From NCBI RefSeq assembly GCF_004959855.1, contig NZ_SPNT01000003.1, positions 1-64,000 of the forward strand: DNA of 64,000 bases, in the 5' to 3' direction. The notes beneath the pieces were generated by a model, which was not told where the DNA came from, made no database searches, and worked only from the letters and a program-made list of their open reading frames with translations. Below, piece after piece: positions 1 to 7,969 of this stretch; the stretch's first letter is position 1, and each line of letters starts with the position of its first letter. The stretch is from Nitratireductor sp. XY-223 (GTDB taxonomy: Bacteria; Pseudomonadota; Alphaproteobacteria; Rhizobiales; Rhizobiaceae). Position numbers and translations under genes: made by a program.

Positions 1-8
1 TCTCCACA

Positions 9-59
9 GACATGGCGCAGGATCGGGCGACAGCAACCAGGTTGACGACATGGCGCAGG
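9..59. repeat. 13-bp direct repeat, two copies
   Basis: The 13-base word GACATGGCGCAGG occurs at 9-21 and again at 47-59, 38 bases apart. The offset is not a multiple of three, so it is not a peptide repeat. Bases 1-98 hold no gene that I can support. The pair could be the end of a longer repeat lying outside the window, or chance. Confidence 0.35.
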
Positions 60-98
60 CCGCCTAATCATGAAACCGCAACGCTGCCCGTTCCTTTT

Positions 99-791
99 TC
101 AACAGAGAACGGGACATCCCCAATACAAGCCTCCGACATATCTTATGCCAAATATGTTCTTAAAGAATATTCCGTACTCTGGATTGTTATTTATTGTCAC
201 TTTAAGCGTTCGAAACTGAGTATCGCTACGGCGTGCGGTTTCATCCAACCACTCCAGAGCCTTCCAAAGGTGGCTTGGGCTTCCAATCTCGTATTCATGC
301 TCGTTAACAATCGACTTAAGCAGGGAAAGTGCCACTGTCGAATAGCTGCTTGCTTCGTCCTCTGCCAAAGCTATGAGAAAGGCGACGGCGGTATTGTTTC
401 TTTCTTTGTCTTTCATATCAAGAAGATCGGCAGAACGCTGAAGCAACTCCGCGTGATTGCTCTCCGCTGTTACCTTCAACTGTTCAGAAGTGAGTGCCAA
501 TTGTCGCTCGGTGCGCTCACCTTGTCGCGCGGCTTCCGCGGCCTGTCGGTGCGCGGTGTACGTTCGCCACACGGCCAACGGCAATCCGATAAATCCCAGT
601 CCAATCAAGGCGAAATTTCTTACCATTGCAGAACGGATTTCGGGGTCAGATGGCACACCATCTTCAAACACCCAATTCCAGACTTCGATGCCGATCAAGC
701 CGATTATAAATACCACCACCGCGAGGAGTGGGCGCAGCGTTTTGAATGTGTCCCAAGCGACCGAGTATTTCTTGCCTTCGCCCACGTCCAT
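99..791 (-). CDS. Hypothetical membrane protein with two N-terminal transmembrane helices
   Basis: A 230-residue protein I cannot assign to a named family. From the ATG at 791 the first helix lies at about residues 18-38 (LLAVVVFIIGLIG) and a second at about 55-75, followed by a charged, probably coiled-coil stretch rich in Ala, Glu, Gln and Arg (RQAAEAARQGERTE). The layout recalls small membrane proteins that precede pentapeptide or signalling domains, but no such domain follows here. I chose the ATG at 791 because an AGGA lies eight bases upstream; a GTG at 884 would add 31 residues, but no ribosome binding site was checked there. The gene follows the FAD oxidoreductase on the same strand, about 96 bases after its stop. 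The C-terminus ends abruptly (YWGCPVLC), so truncation is possible. Confidence 0.6.
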   Translation of the reverse strand: MDVGEGKKYSVAWDTFKTLRPLLAVVVFIIGLIGIEVWNWVFEDGVPSDPEIRSAMVRNFALIGLGFIGLPLAVWRTYTAHRQAAEAARQGERTERQLALTSEQLKVTAESNHAELLQRSADLLDMKDKERNNTAVAFLIALAEDEASSYSTVALSLLKSIVNEHEYEIGSPSHLWKALEWLDETARRSDTQFRTLKVTINNNPEYGIFFKNIFGIRYVGGLYWGCPVLC

Positions 792-887
792 CCCCATTTT
801 CCTGTGGCGGCGAAGCTTACCCACAACCATGGGTATTTGACAATTTCCACAAATCTTGGCGCTTGGTGAGGCCGACGCCGTCACCCA

Positions 888-2192
888 CTACCCCAGCACC
901 GAGAAACTGCTTTCCCTGTTGATCTCGCGCTTGCGCGAATAAAAGCCGACATCGACGGTGCGGCCGATGTAGGGCAGGTCGAACTGCAGGGGGTTTGCAT
1001 CGTGGTCGTTGCCCGCCTCGCAGTATTCGACGAGCGCCGCCATCATCTTGCCTGCGATGGGGGCGTTCTTGAACTGGTTGCCGCTCGAGCCGATGGCCAT
1101 GTAGTAGCCGGGGATCTGCGACCTGTCGTAGATGGGGATCCAGTCGTCGGAGACGTCGTAGAGATCGACGACGCCCCTGGTCCGGCCCGGAATGCCGAGG
1201 CTCGGCACCCGCTGCGCGTAGCGCTGCGCCTGGACCGTCCACTGGTCGGTGAAATTCCTGTCGTAGTCGTCCGGATCGACCCATTCGCGCGGGTCGCACT
1301 CGGGGTCCTCGCTGCCGATCAGGATGAAATTGCCCTTTTCGGGCCGGCAGTAGCAGGCGATGTCGCTGTCGGAGGTGACGAACGCGCTGCCGAAGAAGTC
1401 GAAGCCCTCCGGCGCCGGAACGTGGACGACCTCCTGTCTCAGCGCATTGGTGGCGATCGTCATGTCGTCCAGCGCGCCGGCCATGGCATTGACCTTGGCC
1501 GAATGTGGCCCGGCGACATTGATGACCACCGGGGCGTGGATCTCGGTGCCGTCGTCGAGCGTCACGCCGCTGACGCGCCCGCCCGATTGCGTAATTTCAG
1601 TGACGGCGCGGTTGAACAGGAACGTGCCGCCGGCCGCCTCCGCGGCGCGCTGAAGGTTGTGCGTCGCCAGTTGCGGGTCGGTGATGTAGCCGGCGGTGGG
1701 GAAATGCACTGCCTCCTCGACGGTGCCGGTGCCCGGCTTGCCGAAATCCGGATTGTCCAGGCGCTTTGCCGGGAAATAGCTCGTGAGATCGTAGATCGGC
1801 AGCCGTTCGAGGATCTTCGCGGCGTTCCAGCGCTCGAAGGGGATATCGAGCTGTTCGCACAGCTCGGTGTGTTTGCGCATGTTACCGTTCTGCTCGGTGC
1901 ACATGACAAGGCAGCCCGTCTCGCGGAACTCGGCGAGGCCGCGCTCGTCCTCGGCCGCCAGGTAGTCGGCCCAGTCGCGCCAGTAGTGGTAGCCCTCGTA
2001 GGCGAAGGCCGTCCCCTCGAGCGTCGAATAGTGGACGCGGATGATGGCGCAGGAGCCGCTGGTCGAGCCGTAACCGGCGGCCGGGTTCTTGTCGACCGAG
2101 ACGGTGCGGATGCCCTTGCGGTTGAGTTCCAGCGCGGTCGCCGCGCCGATGATGCCTGCGCCGATGATGACGGCATCGGTTGTCTGGACCAT
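888..2192 (-). CDS. FAD-dependent oxidoreductase (DAO family, sarcosine oxidase beta-like)
   Basis: A 434-residue flavoprotein of the D-amino-acid/sarcosine/glycine oxidase family. These enzymes oxidise the C-N bond of N-methylated or free amino acids using FAD. The dinucleotide-binding GAGIIG lies at residues 11-16, followed by a typical acidic residue at the end of the second strand (VDKN) and an STSGS segment. Length fits single-subunit or beta-type sarcosine oxidase-like enzymes. The start is the ATG at 2192, preceded by an almost perfect AGGAGGT; an in-frame TTG directly before it is unlikely. It is the third gene of the operon with the MttB-family methyltransferase (16-base gap) and the DMGDH-like protein. 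Context suggests oxidation of a demethylated amine product such as sarcosine. The exact substrate is inference. Confidence 0.88.
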   Translation of the reverse strand: MVQTTDAVIIGAGIIGAATALELNRKGIRTVSVDKNPAAGYGSTSGSCAIIRVHYSTLEGTAFAYEGYHYWRDWADYLAAEDERGLAEFRETGCLVMCTEQNGNMRKHTELCEQLDIPFERWNAAKILERLPIYDLTSYFPAKRLDNPDFGKPGTGTVEEAVHFPTAGYITDPQLATHNLQRAAEAAGGTFLFNRAVTEITQSGGRVSGVTLDDGTEIHAPVVINVAGPHSAKVNAMAGALDDMTIATNALRQEVVHVPAPEGFDFFGSAFVTSDSDIACYCRPEKGNFILIGSEDPECDPREWVDPDDYDRNFTDQWTVQAQRYAQRVPSLGIPGRTRGVVDLYDVSDDWIPIYDRSQIPGYYMAIGSSGNQFKNAPIAGKMMAALVEYCEAGNDHDANPLQFDLPYIGRTVDVGFYSRKREINRESSFSVLG

Positions 2193-2208
2193 CAATTACC
2201 TCCTAAAT

Positions 2209-3741
2209 CTAGTCGACGGGCGGTGCGCCGCCCTCGCGGATGCGCCGCTCGACGAATTCCGAAATCGCTTCGCTACGGTCCGCCGCCAGCGGCGAGGGCG
2301 CGAACTCCGCCAGCGCCTTCTTCCACATGGCGTGCGCCTGCTCGACCGTCTGCAGGCCGCCGGCTTCCTCCCACTGGCCGAAATTCGTCCAGTCGCGGAT
2401 CAGCGGCTCGTAGAACTGGCTGGAATAGCGCGCCATGGTCTGCTGCGCCTCGAAGAAGTGCCCGCCCGGCTTGACCTCTGCGATGGCGTCGAAGCCGATC
2501 GCGTCCGCGGTCGCCTCGACGGGTTTCATCGCCTGGGCGATGGTCTGACAGACCTCGAGGTCCATGATGAACTTCTCATAGGAAATCGTCAGGCCGCCCT
2601 CCAGCCAGCCGGCCGAGTGGAAGACGAGATTGGCGCCCCAAAGGCCAAGCTGCGTTTCGGCGGCGCTCTGCACATCCGGCGCGTTGCCGGCGGTGCCCGT
2701 CGCCGACCGCCACGGAATGCCGACATGGCGCGCCAGCTGGCCGGCGCCGAAATTGGTGCGGATATGCTCGGGCGTGCCGAAAACAGGCGCCCCCGATTTC
2801 ATGTTCACGTTCGACGAGAACGCACCGTAGATCACCGGCGCGCCGGGGTTGACCGCCTGCGCCAGCACGATGCCGGCCATCGCCTCGGCATGGCTCAGCG
2901 TCAGCGAGCCGGCCTCGGTGATCGGCGCCATGGCGCCGGAGAGGCAAAACGGCGTGATGACCGACGGCTGCCCCCAGCGGGCGAAATCGATGATGCCCTG
3001 CGCCATGGGAATGTCGATCTGGCGCGGCGAGTTCGTATTGATGACCGTGTAGGTCCAGATGCGTTCCCTGAAGGCCGCCTCGGTCAGCCCGCGGGCAATG
3101 CGGATCATCTCGAAGGAATCGAGCACCTGTCCGCTGCCGCGCGCATAGACCCACGGCACCTTGTTCGAATTCTCAAGCTGCACCTTGCCGGCAATGAGAT
3201 GACGCTCGTGGATCGGCACGTCCTGCGGTTCGATCGACGGCGCGAGGAAGGGAATGATGTCGAAATGCTGCTGCAGCCGGGTGAAGTCGACATAGTCCTG
3301 CAGCGTGCCGGCCCGGCGGCCGCGCTCGGTGTCGGTGACATTGGGACAGCCGGCTCCGGGTCCGAAATGCAGCGATTCCTTGTTGATGTCGATCCTGTTG
3401 CCGTCGCCGCCGTTCCAGGCCATCGAGCGGGGCGCCTTCGCCACAAACTCGGTGACGAGGTCACCCGGAAAATGCACCATCATGTCGTCGCGGACGTCGC
3501 AGCCGGCCTTGGCCAGGATCTGGCGCGCCTCGTCGTTGAGGACGCGCATGCCGAGTTCCTGCAGGACCCGCAATGACGTGCGGTGGATGGCCTCGACCTC
3601 GTCCGCGGACAGAACCTCCACCCGCGGCAGCGTGTTGCGGATGTGGCTGTAATAGGCGCCGTTCTCGTCGCCCTTGCCGGCGTCCTGCTGATGCCGCCGC
3701 CGGCCGCGACGACGGCTCTGGGCCTCTTGTGCGGCGGTCAC
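2209..3741 (-). CDS. Trimethylamine methyltransferase (MttB) family protein, non-pyrrolysine
   Basis: A 510-residue member of the MttB superfamily. Known members transfer a methyl group from a quaternary or tertiary amine (trimethylamine, glycine betaine, proline betaine, carnitine) to a corrinoid protein. The N-terminus is short and Arg/His-rich (QSRRRGRRRHQQ), followed by the typical helical start (LSADEVEAIHRTSLRVLQEL) and a Gly-rich barrel. The reading frame is uninterrupted, so the amber-encoded pyrrolysine of true MttB is absent, as in the betaine-specific MtgB branch. Translation starts at a GTG overlapping the upstream stop codon as GTGA, which implies coupling. No corrinoid-binding partner (MttC/MtgC) or corrinoid:THF methyltransferase lies nearby; this is unusual and leaves the methyl acceptor open. 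Confidence 0.88.
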   Translation of the reverse strand: MTAAQEAQSRRRGRRRHQQDAGKGDENGAYYSHIRNTLPRVEVLSADEVEAIHRTSLRVLQELGMRVLNDEARQILAKAGCDVRDDMMVHFPGDLVTEFVAKAPRSMAWNGGDGNRIDINKESLHFGPGAGCPNVTDTERGRRAGTLQDYVDFTRLQQHFDIIPFLAPSIEPQDVPIHERHLIAGKVQLENSNKVPWVYARGSGQVLDSFEMIRIARGLTEAAFRERIWTYTVINTNSPRQIDIPMAQGIIDFARWGQPSVITPFCLSGAMAPITEAGSLTLSHAEAMAGIVLAQAVNPGAPVIYGAFSSNVNMKSGAPVFGTPEHIRTNFGAGQLARHVGIPWRSATGTAGNAPDVQSAAETQLGLWGANLVFHSAGWLEGGLTISYEKFIMDLEVCQTIAQAMKPVEATADAIGFDAIAEVKPGGHFFEAQQTMARYSSQFYEPLIRDWTNFGQWEEAGGLQTVEQAHAMWKKALAEFAPSPLAADRSEAISEFVERRIREGGAPPVD

Positions 3742-6155
3742 AGGCGCATCCTTTCACCGTGCGGATCGAACGGGCTCGGCGCGACGACCCGCGCCCCGCG
3801 CTCGCGGCCGACCACGTGGACCGTCAGTTCCGAGCCGACCTCCGCCGCCTGCGGGTCAATGAGCGCCATGGCGAGGCTCTTTTGAATGCAATGGCCAAAG
3901 CCGCCCGAGGTCACGAACCCGACGCGCCTGTCGCCGTTCCACACCGGCTCGTATCCGGAGGTGTCGGCATCGTCCGCGTCGATTTCCAGCGTCACCAGCT
4001 TCTGCGGCGCCGTGTTCTGCTGCTTTTCCTTCAGCGCTCCGTCGCGCCCGATGAAATCGCCCTTGTCGAAATCGATCCAGCGGTCCATGCCGGTCATGCC
4101 CGGGGTATAGGCCTGGGTGAATTCCGCCGACCAGATGCCGAAGCTCTTTTCGAGCCGCAGCGAATTGAGCGCGTAGTAGCCGAACTCGTGCATGTCGTGT
4201 TCCGCACCGGCGGCCAGAAGCGTCTCGCGCAGGGTAATGTGTTCACTCGCCTGGCAGTTGATCTCGAAACCGAGTTCGCCGGTCACCGAAAGCCGCCCGA
4301 CCTTCGCCCGGATGAGGCCGACATCGAGCGTCCTGCAGCCCATGAAGGGCAACGCCTTGTGGCCGACATCCTCATGGGTGAGGGCGGCCAGCACATCGCG
4401 CGATTTCGGACCGCAAAGCGCGAAGCCGACCATGTCGTCCGAAATATCGCGCACGCGAACGTCCTCGCCGGCCTCGATATGCCCGTGGAACCAGCGCATG
4501 TGCCATTCGCGCAGATAGTAGGATCCCATGATCCACCACGTGCCGTCACCCCAGTTGAAGATGGTGAGGTCGCCTTTGAGGCGCCCGTCGTGCCCGAGCA
4601 TCGGTGCGAGCCGGGCCCGGCCGGGGTCGGGGAGGCGGCCGGCCATGACCCGGTTCAGCCAGGCCTCCACCCCTTCGCCTGTCACCGCGTAGCGGGAAAA
4701 TCCGGTGATATCGATGAGGCCGACGCCGTCGCGCACCGCGCGGCATTCCTCGCCGACGATATCGAAGGCATTGGACCGCCGCAGCGTCGGCGTCTCTTCA
4801 AAGCCTTGCGGCGCGAACACGAGCGGCACTTCGAGGCCCCAGCTGCAGCCCCAGACCGCACCCTTTGCGGCCATCGCGTCATGGGCCGGCGCCTTCTTCA
4901 GCGGCCGCCCGGCAGGAAGCTGCTCGTTCGGATAGGTCATGACGAAACGGCGGGCATAGAACTGGCCGGTCGTCTGCTTGATATACTCCCGGTTGGAGGC
5001 GAAATCGCCGTAGCGGGCGATGTCCATCGGCCACGCATCGGCCTCCGGTTCGCCGTGGATCATCCATTCGGCCAGCGTCTTGCCGACGCCGCCGCCCTGC
5101 AGGAAGCCGGCCATGACGCCGCAGGCGAGCCAGTAGTTCCTGACCCCGCGCACCGGGCCGACCAGCGGGTTGCCGTCCGGCGAGAAGGTGAAGGCGCCGT
5201 TGACCCAGTTCTTGACGCCGACGCTCTCCAGCACCGGGTAGCGCTGGAAGGCCATGACCAGCTCGTCGGCGATCCGGTCGGTGTTTTCCTGCAGAAGCTC
5301 GATCCCGTATTCCCAGGGCGCGCCGTCGACGCTCCAGTGCTGCGGATTGGTCTCGTAGATACCGACCAGCATACCGTTCTGGTCCTGGCGCATATAAGTA
5401 AAGCCCTCGAGATCCACCATCATCGGCAGTTCGAAGTCGAGCGCCTCGATCTCCGGCACGGTCTCGGTGAGCAGGTAATGGTGTTCGAGCGGCGATACCG
5501 GCAGTTCCAGCCCCACCATGCGGCCGAGCTGCTTGGCCCACAGGCCGCCGGCATTGACCACGTGCTCGGCGTGCAGGGTGCCCTTTTCCGTCACCACGTC
5601 CCAACTGTGATCGGGGCGTTGGTGCAGTTCGAGGACCCGATTGTGCTCGATCACCTTGGCGCCGTGTTTTTTGGCCGCGCCGGCATAGGCCTGGACGGTT
5701 CCGGTGGTGTCGACATAGCCCTCGCGGTCGGCCCACAGGCCGCCGATCACGCCGGTCGTGTCCATGATGGGACACCGTTCCTTGATCTCCGCCGGCGTCA
5801 TCAGGTGGCAGTCCTCGATGCCGATCGTCTGGAAGATCCGGTAGGCCGACTGCAGCCATTCCCAGCGGTCCGGCACCGACGCGACGGTGATGCCGCCGGT
5901 CATATGCATGCCGATGGACTGGCCGGATTCCCTTTCGATCTCGGACAACAGGTCGATCGTGTAGGCCTGCAGTGCGGCCATGTTCGGATCCGCGTTCAGC
6001 GCGTGAACGCCGCCGGCCGCGTGCCAGGACGAACCGGCCGTGAGCACCGAGCGTTCGATGAGGCAGATGTCATCCCAACCGAATTTCGCCAGGTGATAAA
6101 GGACCGAAGCTCCGACGACGCCGCCGCCGATCACAACGACACGATAATGATCCAT
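3738..6155 (-). CDS. Dimethylglycine/sarcosine dehydrogenase-like flavoprotein (FAD domain plus GcvT domain)
   Basis: An 805-residue two-domain enzyme of the DMGDH/SARDH type. The N-terminal half is a DAO-fold FAD domain with GGGVVG at residues 10-15 and a WHAAGG motif whose His45 matches the covalent flavin histidine of dimethylglycine dehydrogenase. From about residue 415 there is a GcvT-like aminomethyl/tetrahydrofolate domain, including LTGEL-like and EFG-type segments typical of folate binding. Known relatives oxidise N-methyl groups and pass the one-carbon unit to tetrahydrofolate. The start has GGGAGG seven to eight bases upstream. It is first in the operon, with a divergent TetR-type regulator. 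The role is probably demethylation of dimethylglycine, sarcosine or a related methylated amine; substrate not proven. Confidence 0.9.
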   Translation of the reverse strand: MDHYRVVVIGGGVVGASVLYHLAKFGWDDICLIERSVLTAGSSWHAAGGVHALNADPNMAALQAYTIDLLSEIERESGQSIGMHMTGGITVASVPDRWEWLQSAYRIFQTIGIEDCHLMTPAEIKERCPIMDTTGVIGGLWADREGYVDTTGTVQAYAGAAKKHGAKVIEHNRVLELHQRPDHSWDVVTEKGTLHAEHVVNAGGLWAKQLGRMVGLELPVSPLEHHYLLTETVPEIEALDFELPMMVDLEGFTYMRQDQNGMLVGIYETNPQHWSVDGAPWEYGIELLQENTDRIADELVMAFQRYPVLESVGVKNWVNGAFTFSPDGNPLVGPVRGVRNYWLACGVMAGFLQGGGVGKTLAEWMIHGEPEADAWPMDIARYGDFASNREYIKQTTGQFYARRFVMTYPNEQLPAGRPLKKAPAHDAMAAKGAVWGCSWGLEVPLVFAPQGFEETPTLRRSNAFDIVGEECRAVRDGVGLIDITGFSRYAVTGEGVEAWLNRVMAGRLPDPGRARLAPMLGHDGRLKGDLTIFNWGDGTWWIMGSYYLREWHMRWFHGHIEAGEDVRVRDISDDMVGFALCGPKSRDVLAALTHEDVGHKALPFMGCRTLDVGLIRAKVGRLSVTGELGFEINCQASEHITLRETLLAAGAEHDMHEFGYYALNSLRLEKSFGIWSAEFTQAYTPGMTGMDRWIDFDKGDFIGRDGALKEKQQNTAPQKLVTLEIDADDADTSGYEPVWNGDRRVGFVTSGGFGHCIQKSLAMALIDPQAAEVGSELTVHVVGRERGARVVAPSPFDPHGERMRL

Positions 6156-6209
6156 GTTTGCCTCCCGATGGACCTGCCAGACTCGTCACTGTAGCTTAAT
6201 TCCGAAAAA

Positions 6210-6230
6210 TGTACTAGACACCTATGTACA
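6210..6230. promoter_or_regulatory. Inverted repeat, candidate operator of the TetR-type regulator
   Basis: TGTAC-TAG-ACAC-CTA-T-GTACA forms an imperfect inverted repeat in the 78-base region between the divergent DMGDH-like gene and the TetR gene. The right half (ACACCTATGTAC) occurs again at 6967-6978. Position and symmetry fit an autoregulatory TetR operator controlling both directions. Function is inferred. Confidence 0.55.
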
Positions 6231-6233
6231 GAA

Positions 6234-6923
6234 ATGGAATCGAGACGCATGACGAACGGCAGCGTCGTTGAAATCGACGGAACGGAAACCGAGACCGGCA
6301 AGCGCACGACGCGCGAGGACTGGCTGGAACTCGCCAAGGACATCCTCGTCAACGAGGGGGTCGGCAGCATCAAGGTGATGGTGCTGGCGCAGAGGCTGGA
6401 TGTTTCCCGCTCCAGTTTCTACTGGTTCTTCAAGAGCCGGCGCGATCTGCTCGACCAGCTCCTGCACCACTGGGAATACAAGAACACGACCAGCATCGTG
6501 GAACGCGCGCGGCGGCCGTCCCACTCGATTGTCGAGGCCGTTTTCAACCTGTTCGAATGCTGGGTCGACGAGACGGTCTACGATCCGGGCCTTGATTTCG
6601 CAGTGCGGGAATGGGCACGGCGTTCGCCCAAGGTCCGCGAACTGGTCGACCGGGCGGACAGTGACCGTGTCGCGGCGATCACCGACATGTTCGCCAGGCA
6701 CGGATACGAGGAGCCCGAGTCCTTTGTGCGTGCCCGCGTCATCTATTTCATGCAGATCGGCTACTACGCACTCGGGGTCCGGGAGCCCCTCGACGTGCGC
6801 CTGTCCTATTCCGAGGCTTATGTGCGCAGCTTTACCGGGCAGGACCCCACGGCAACCGAAATGAACCGCTTCCGCGCCCTTGCGAAGAGGCTGGCCAAGG
6901 CGGCGAACAAAGCCAAGCGATAG
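6234..6923 (+). CDS. TetR/AcrR family transcriptional regulator
   Basis: A 229-residue regulator. The N-terminal three-helix DNA-binding domain spans about residues 23-75, with the usual ending of the recognition region (VSRSSFYWFFKSRRDLLDQL). The C-terminal ligand domain is unlike named subfamilies that I recognise. It is divergent from the DMGDH-like/MttB/FAD operon, with a symmetrical element between them, so it probably represses that operon and itself, with an amine or betaine as a plausible inducer. The first ATG (6234) lies only four bases after the inverted repeat and has no ribosome binding site. The ATG at 6249, preceded by GGAATCGAG, may be the true start. Confidence 0.88.
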   Translation: MESRRMTNGSVVEIDGTETETGKRTTREDWLELAKDILVNEGVGSIKVMVLAQRLDVSRSSFYWFFKSRRDLLDQLLHHWEYKNTTSIVERARRPSHSIVEAVFNLFECWVDETVYDPGLDFAVREWARRSPKVRELVDRADSDRVAAITDMFARHGYEEPESFVRARVIYFMQIGYYALGVREPLDVRLSYSEAYVRSFTGQDPTATEMNRFRALAKRLAKAANKAKR

Positions 6924-6962
6924 ATGTTTCGGGATTGCACCGCGGCCAAATGCGGTGCGATC

Positions 6963-6989
6963 TTGTACACCTATGTACGGAATATTCCG
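6963..6989. promoter_or_regulatory. Second copy of the GTAC-type element fused to a 12-bp palindrome
   Basis: GTACA-CCTA-TGTAC (6965-6978) shares ACACCTATGTAC with the site at 6210-6230. It runs directly into CGGAATATTCCG (6978-6989), a perfect 12-base palindrome. The element lies between the convergent ends of the TetR and LysR genes, where a promoter is not expected. It could be an auxiliary operator, or the palindrome could help end transcription. Confidence 0.45.
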
Positions 6990-7007
6990 ATGCCGGTGAG
7001 ACCAGAG

Positions 7008-7874
7008 CTATACGGCAGGTAGAAGCTCAGTCAGGGCATCCAGCTTGCGGGAGGAATAGTCCGATCGCCATGTGAGCAAGGTCCTGATCGCGGCAAGCTT
7101 GCCGGGCAGGGGGTAGCGGCGGAACCGCCCGTCCGTCGCGACCATGTCGAGGACCGATTCCGGCACGACCGCGAAACCGGTGCCCGCCGCGACACCGGCG
7201 AGGATCGCGAGATAGGAACTCACCGCGATGATCGAGCCCGGGACAATGCCGCTGTCCAGCAGCCACTGCTCCAGGTAGCGGCGGTAGGCGCAGCCGGCCT
7301 CGAAGGCGATGACCGTCCGGCCACTGATTTCGCGCGTGTTTTCTAGCGGTGGGAAATCATGCGGAGCGACCAGGATGAGCTTTTCCTGAAAGACCGGTCG
7401 TACCTCGGCCCACTCGAATGAAGCCGGCTCGGCGATAAAGGCGATTTCGACGTCGTGGTTGCGCAGGCGCTCGACCAGACCGCCCGCGGTGTCGGTCTTG
7501 AGCTCTATGTCGACATCCGCATACAGCGCGTTGTAGCGCGACAGGATTTCAGGCAGGCGGGCGGCGGCGGTGCTTTCCATGGCGCCGATCCGGAACACGC
7601 CGCTCGGGCGGCCGTCCCTCAGCGCCTCGGTGGTCTCGATGGTCAGTTGCTGGAACCGCTCGGCATAGGCAAGCAGCAACTCGCCGTCCGGAGTCAGTGT
7701 CAGACCGCGATTGCGGCGCAGGAACAGCGTTTTCTGCAACTGCTCCTCCAGCTGCTTGATGCGGGTGCTGACGTTCGACTGGACCCGGTTCAGCCTGGCC
7801 GCCGCTTTAGAGATGCTGCCTTCGGCCGCCACCGTCCGGAATATTTCGAGCGCGCGCAGGTCGAGACCCTGCAT
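7008..7874 (-). CDS. LysR family transcriptional regulator
   Basis: A 288-residue LysR-type regulator. The winged helix-turn-helix lies at residues 1-60 (LRALEIFRTVAAEGSISKAA), followed by a periplasmic-binding-protein-like effector domain with the usual SGVFRIGAMES first strand. The start is the ATG at 7874, with GGAG six bases upstream; a TTG four codons earlier overlaps that signal. It is divergent from the MFS transporter gene, with roughly 95 bases between them. LysR proteins normally control their divergent neighbour, so the likely target is that exporter. Effector unknown. Confidence 0.9.
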   Translation of the reverse strand: MQGLDLRALEIFRTVAAEGSISKAAARLNRVQSNVSTRIKQLEEQLQKTLFLRRNRGLTLTPDGELLLAYAERFQQLTIETTEALRDGRPSGVFRIGAMESTAAARLPEILSRYNALYADVDIELKTDTAGGLVERLRNHDVEIAFIAEPASFEWAEVRPVFQEKLILVAPHDFPPLENTREISGRTVIAFEAGCAYRRYLEQWLLDSGIVPGSIIAVSSYLAILAGVAAGTGFAVVPESVLDMVATDGRFRRYPLPGKLAAIRTLLTWRSDYSSRKLDALTELLPAV

Positions 7875-7969
7875 TGCTATCTCCAAATGAGAAATCAGAA
7901 TTCGTTTTAATTCGTTTTTCTAAATGTATCGCCGTTGTTACCTTTAGTGCAAGTCCCACGGTTTCAACG

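Noticed and set aside
1002-2474. Rightward open frame opposite the FAD oxidoreductase
   Set aside because: Shadow; its translation is Arg/Asp-rich without domains, and the opposite strand has a complete flavoprotein signature.
2209-3741. Pyrrolysine-containing trimethylamine methyltransferase
   Set aside because: The frame has no internal amber codon, so this is a non-pyrrolysine member of the family.
3573-6194. Very long rightward open frame opposite the DMGDH-like gene
   Set aside because: It is an antisense shadow of the GC-rich flavoprotein gene: Arg/Pro/Ala-rich, no ribosome binding site, no recognisable domain.
6210-6989. Repeats as ends of a mobile element around the TetR gene
   Set aside because: The shared part is only about 12 bases and the copies are direct; no transposase or target duplication was seen.
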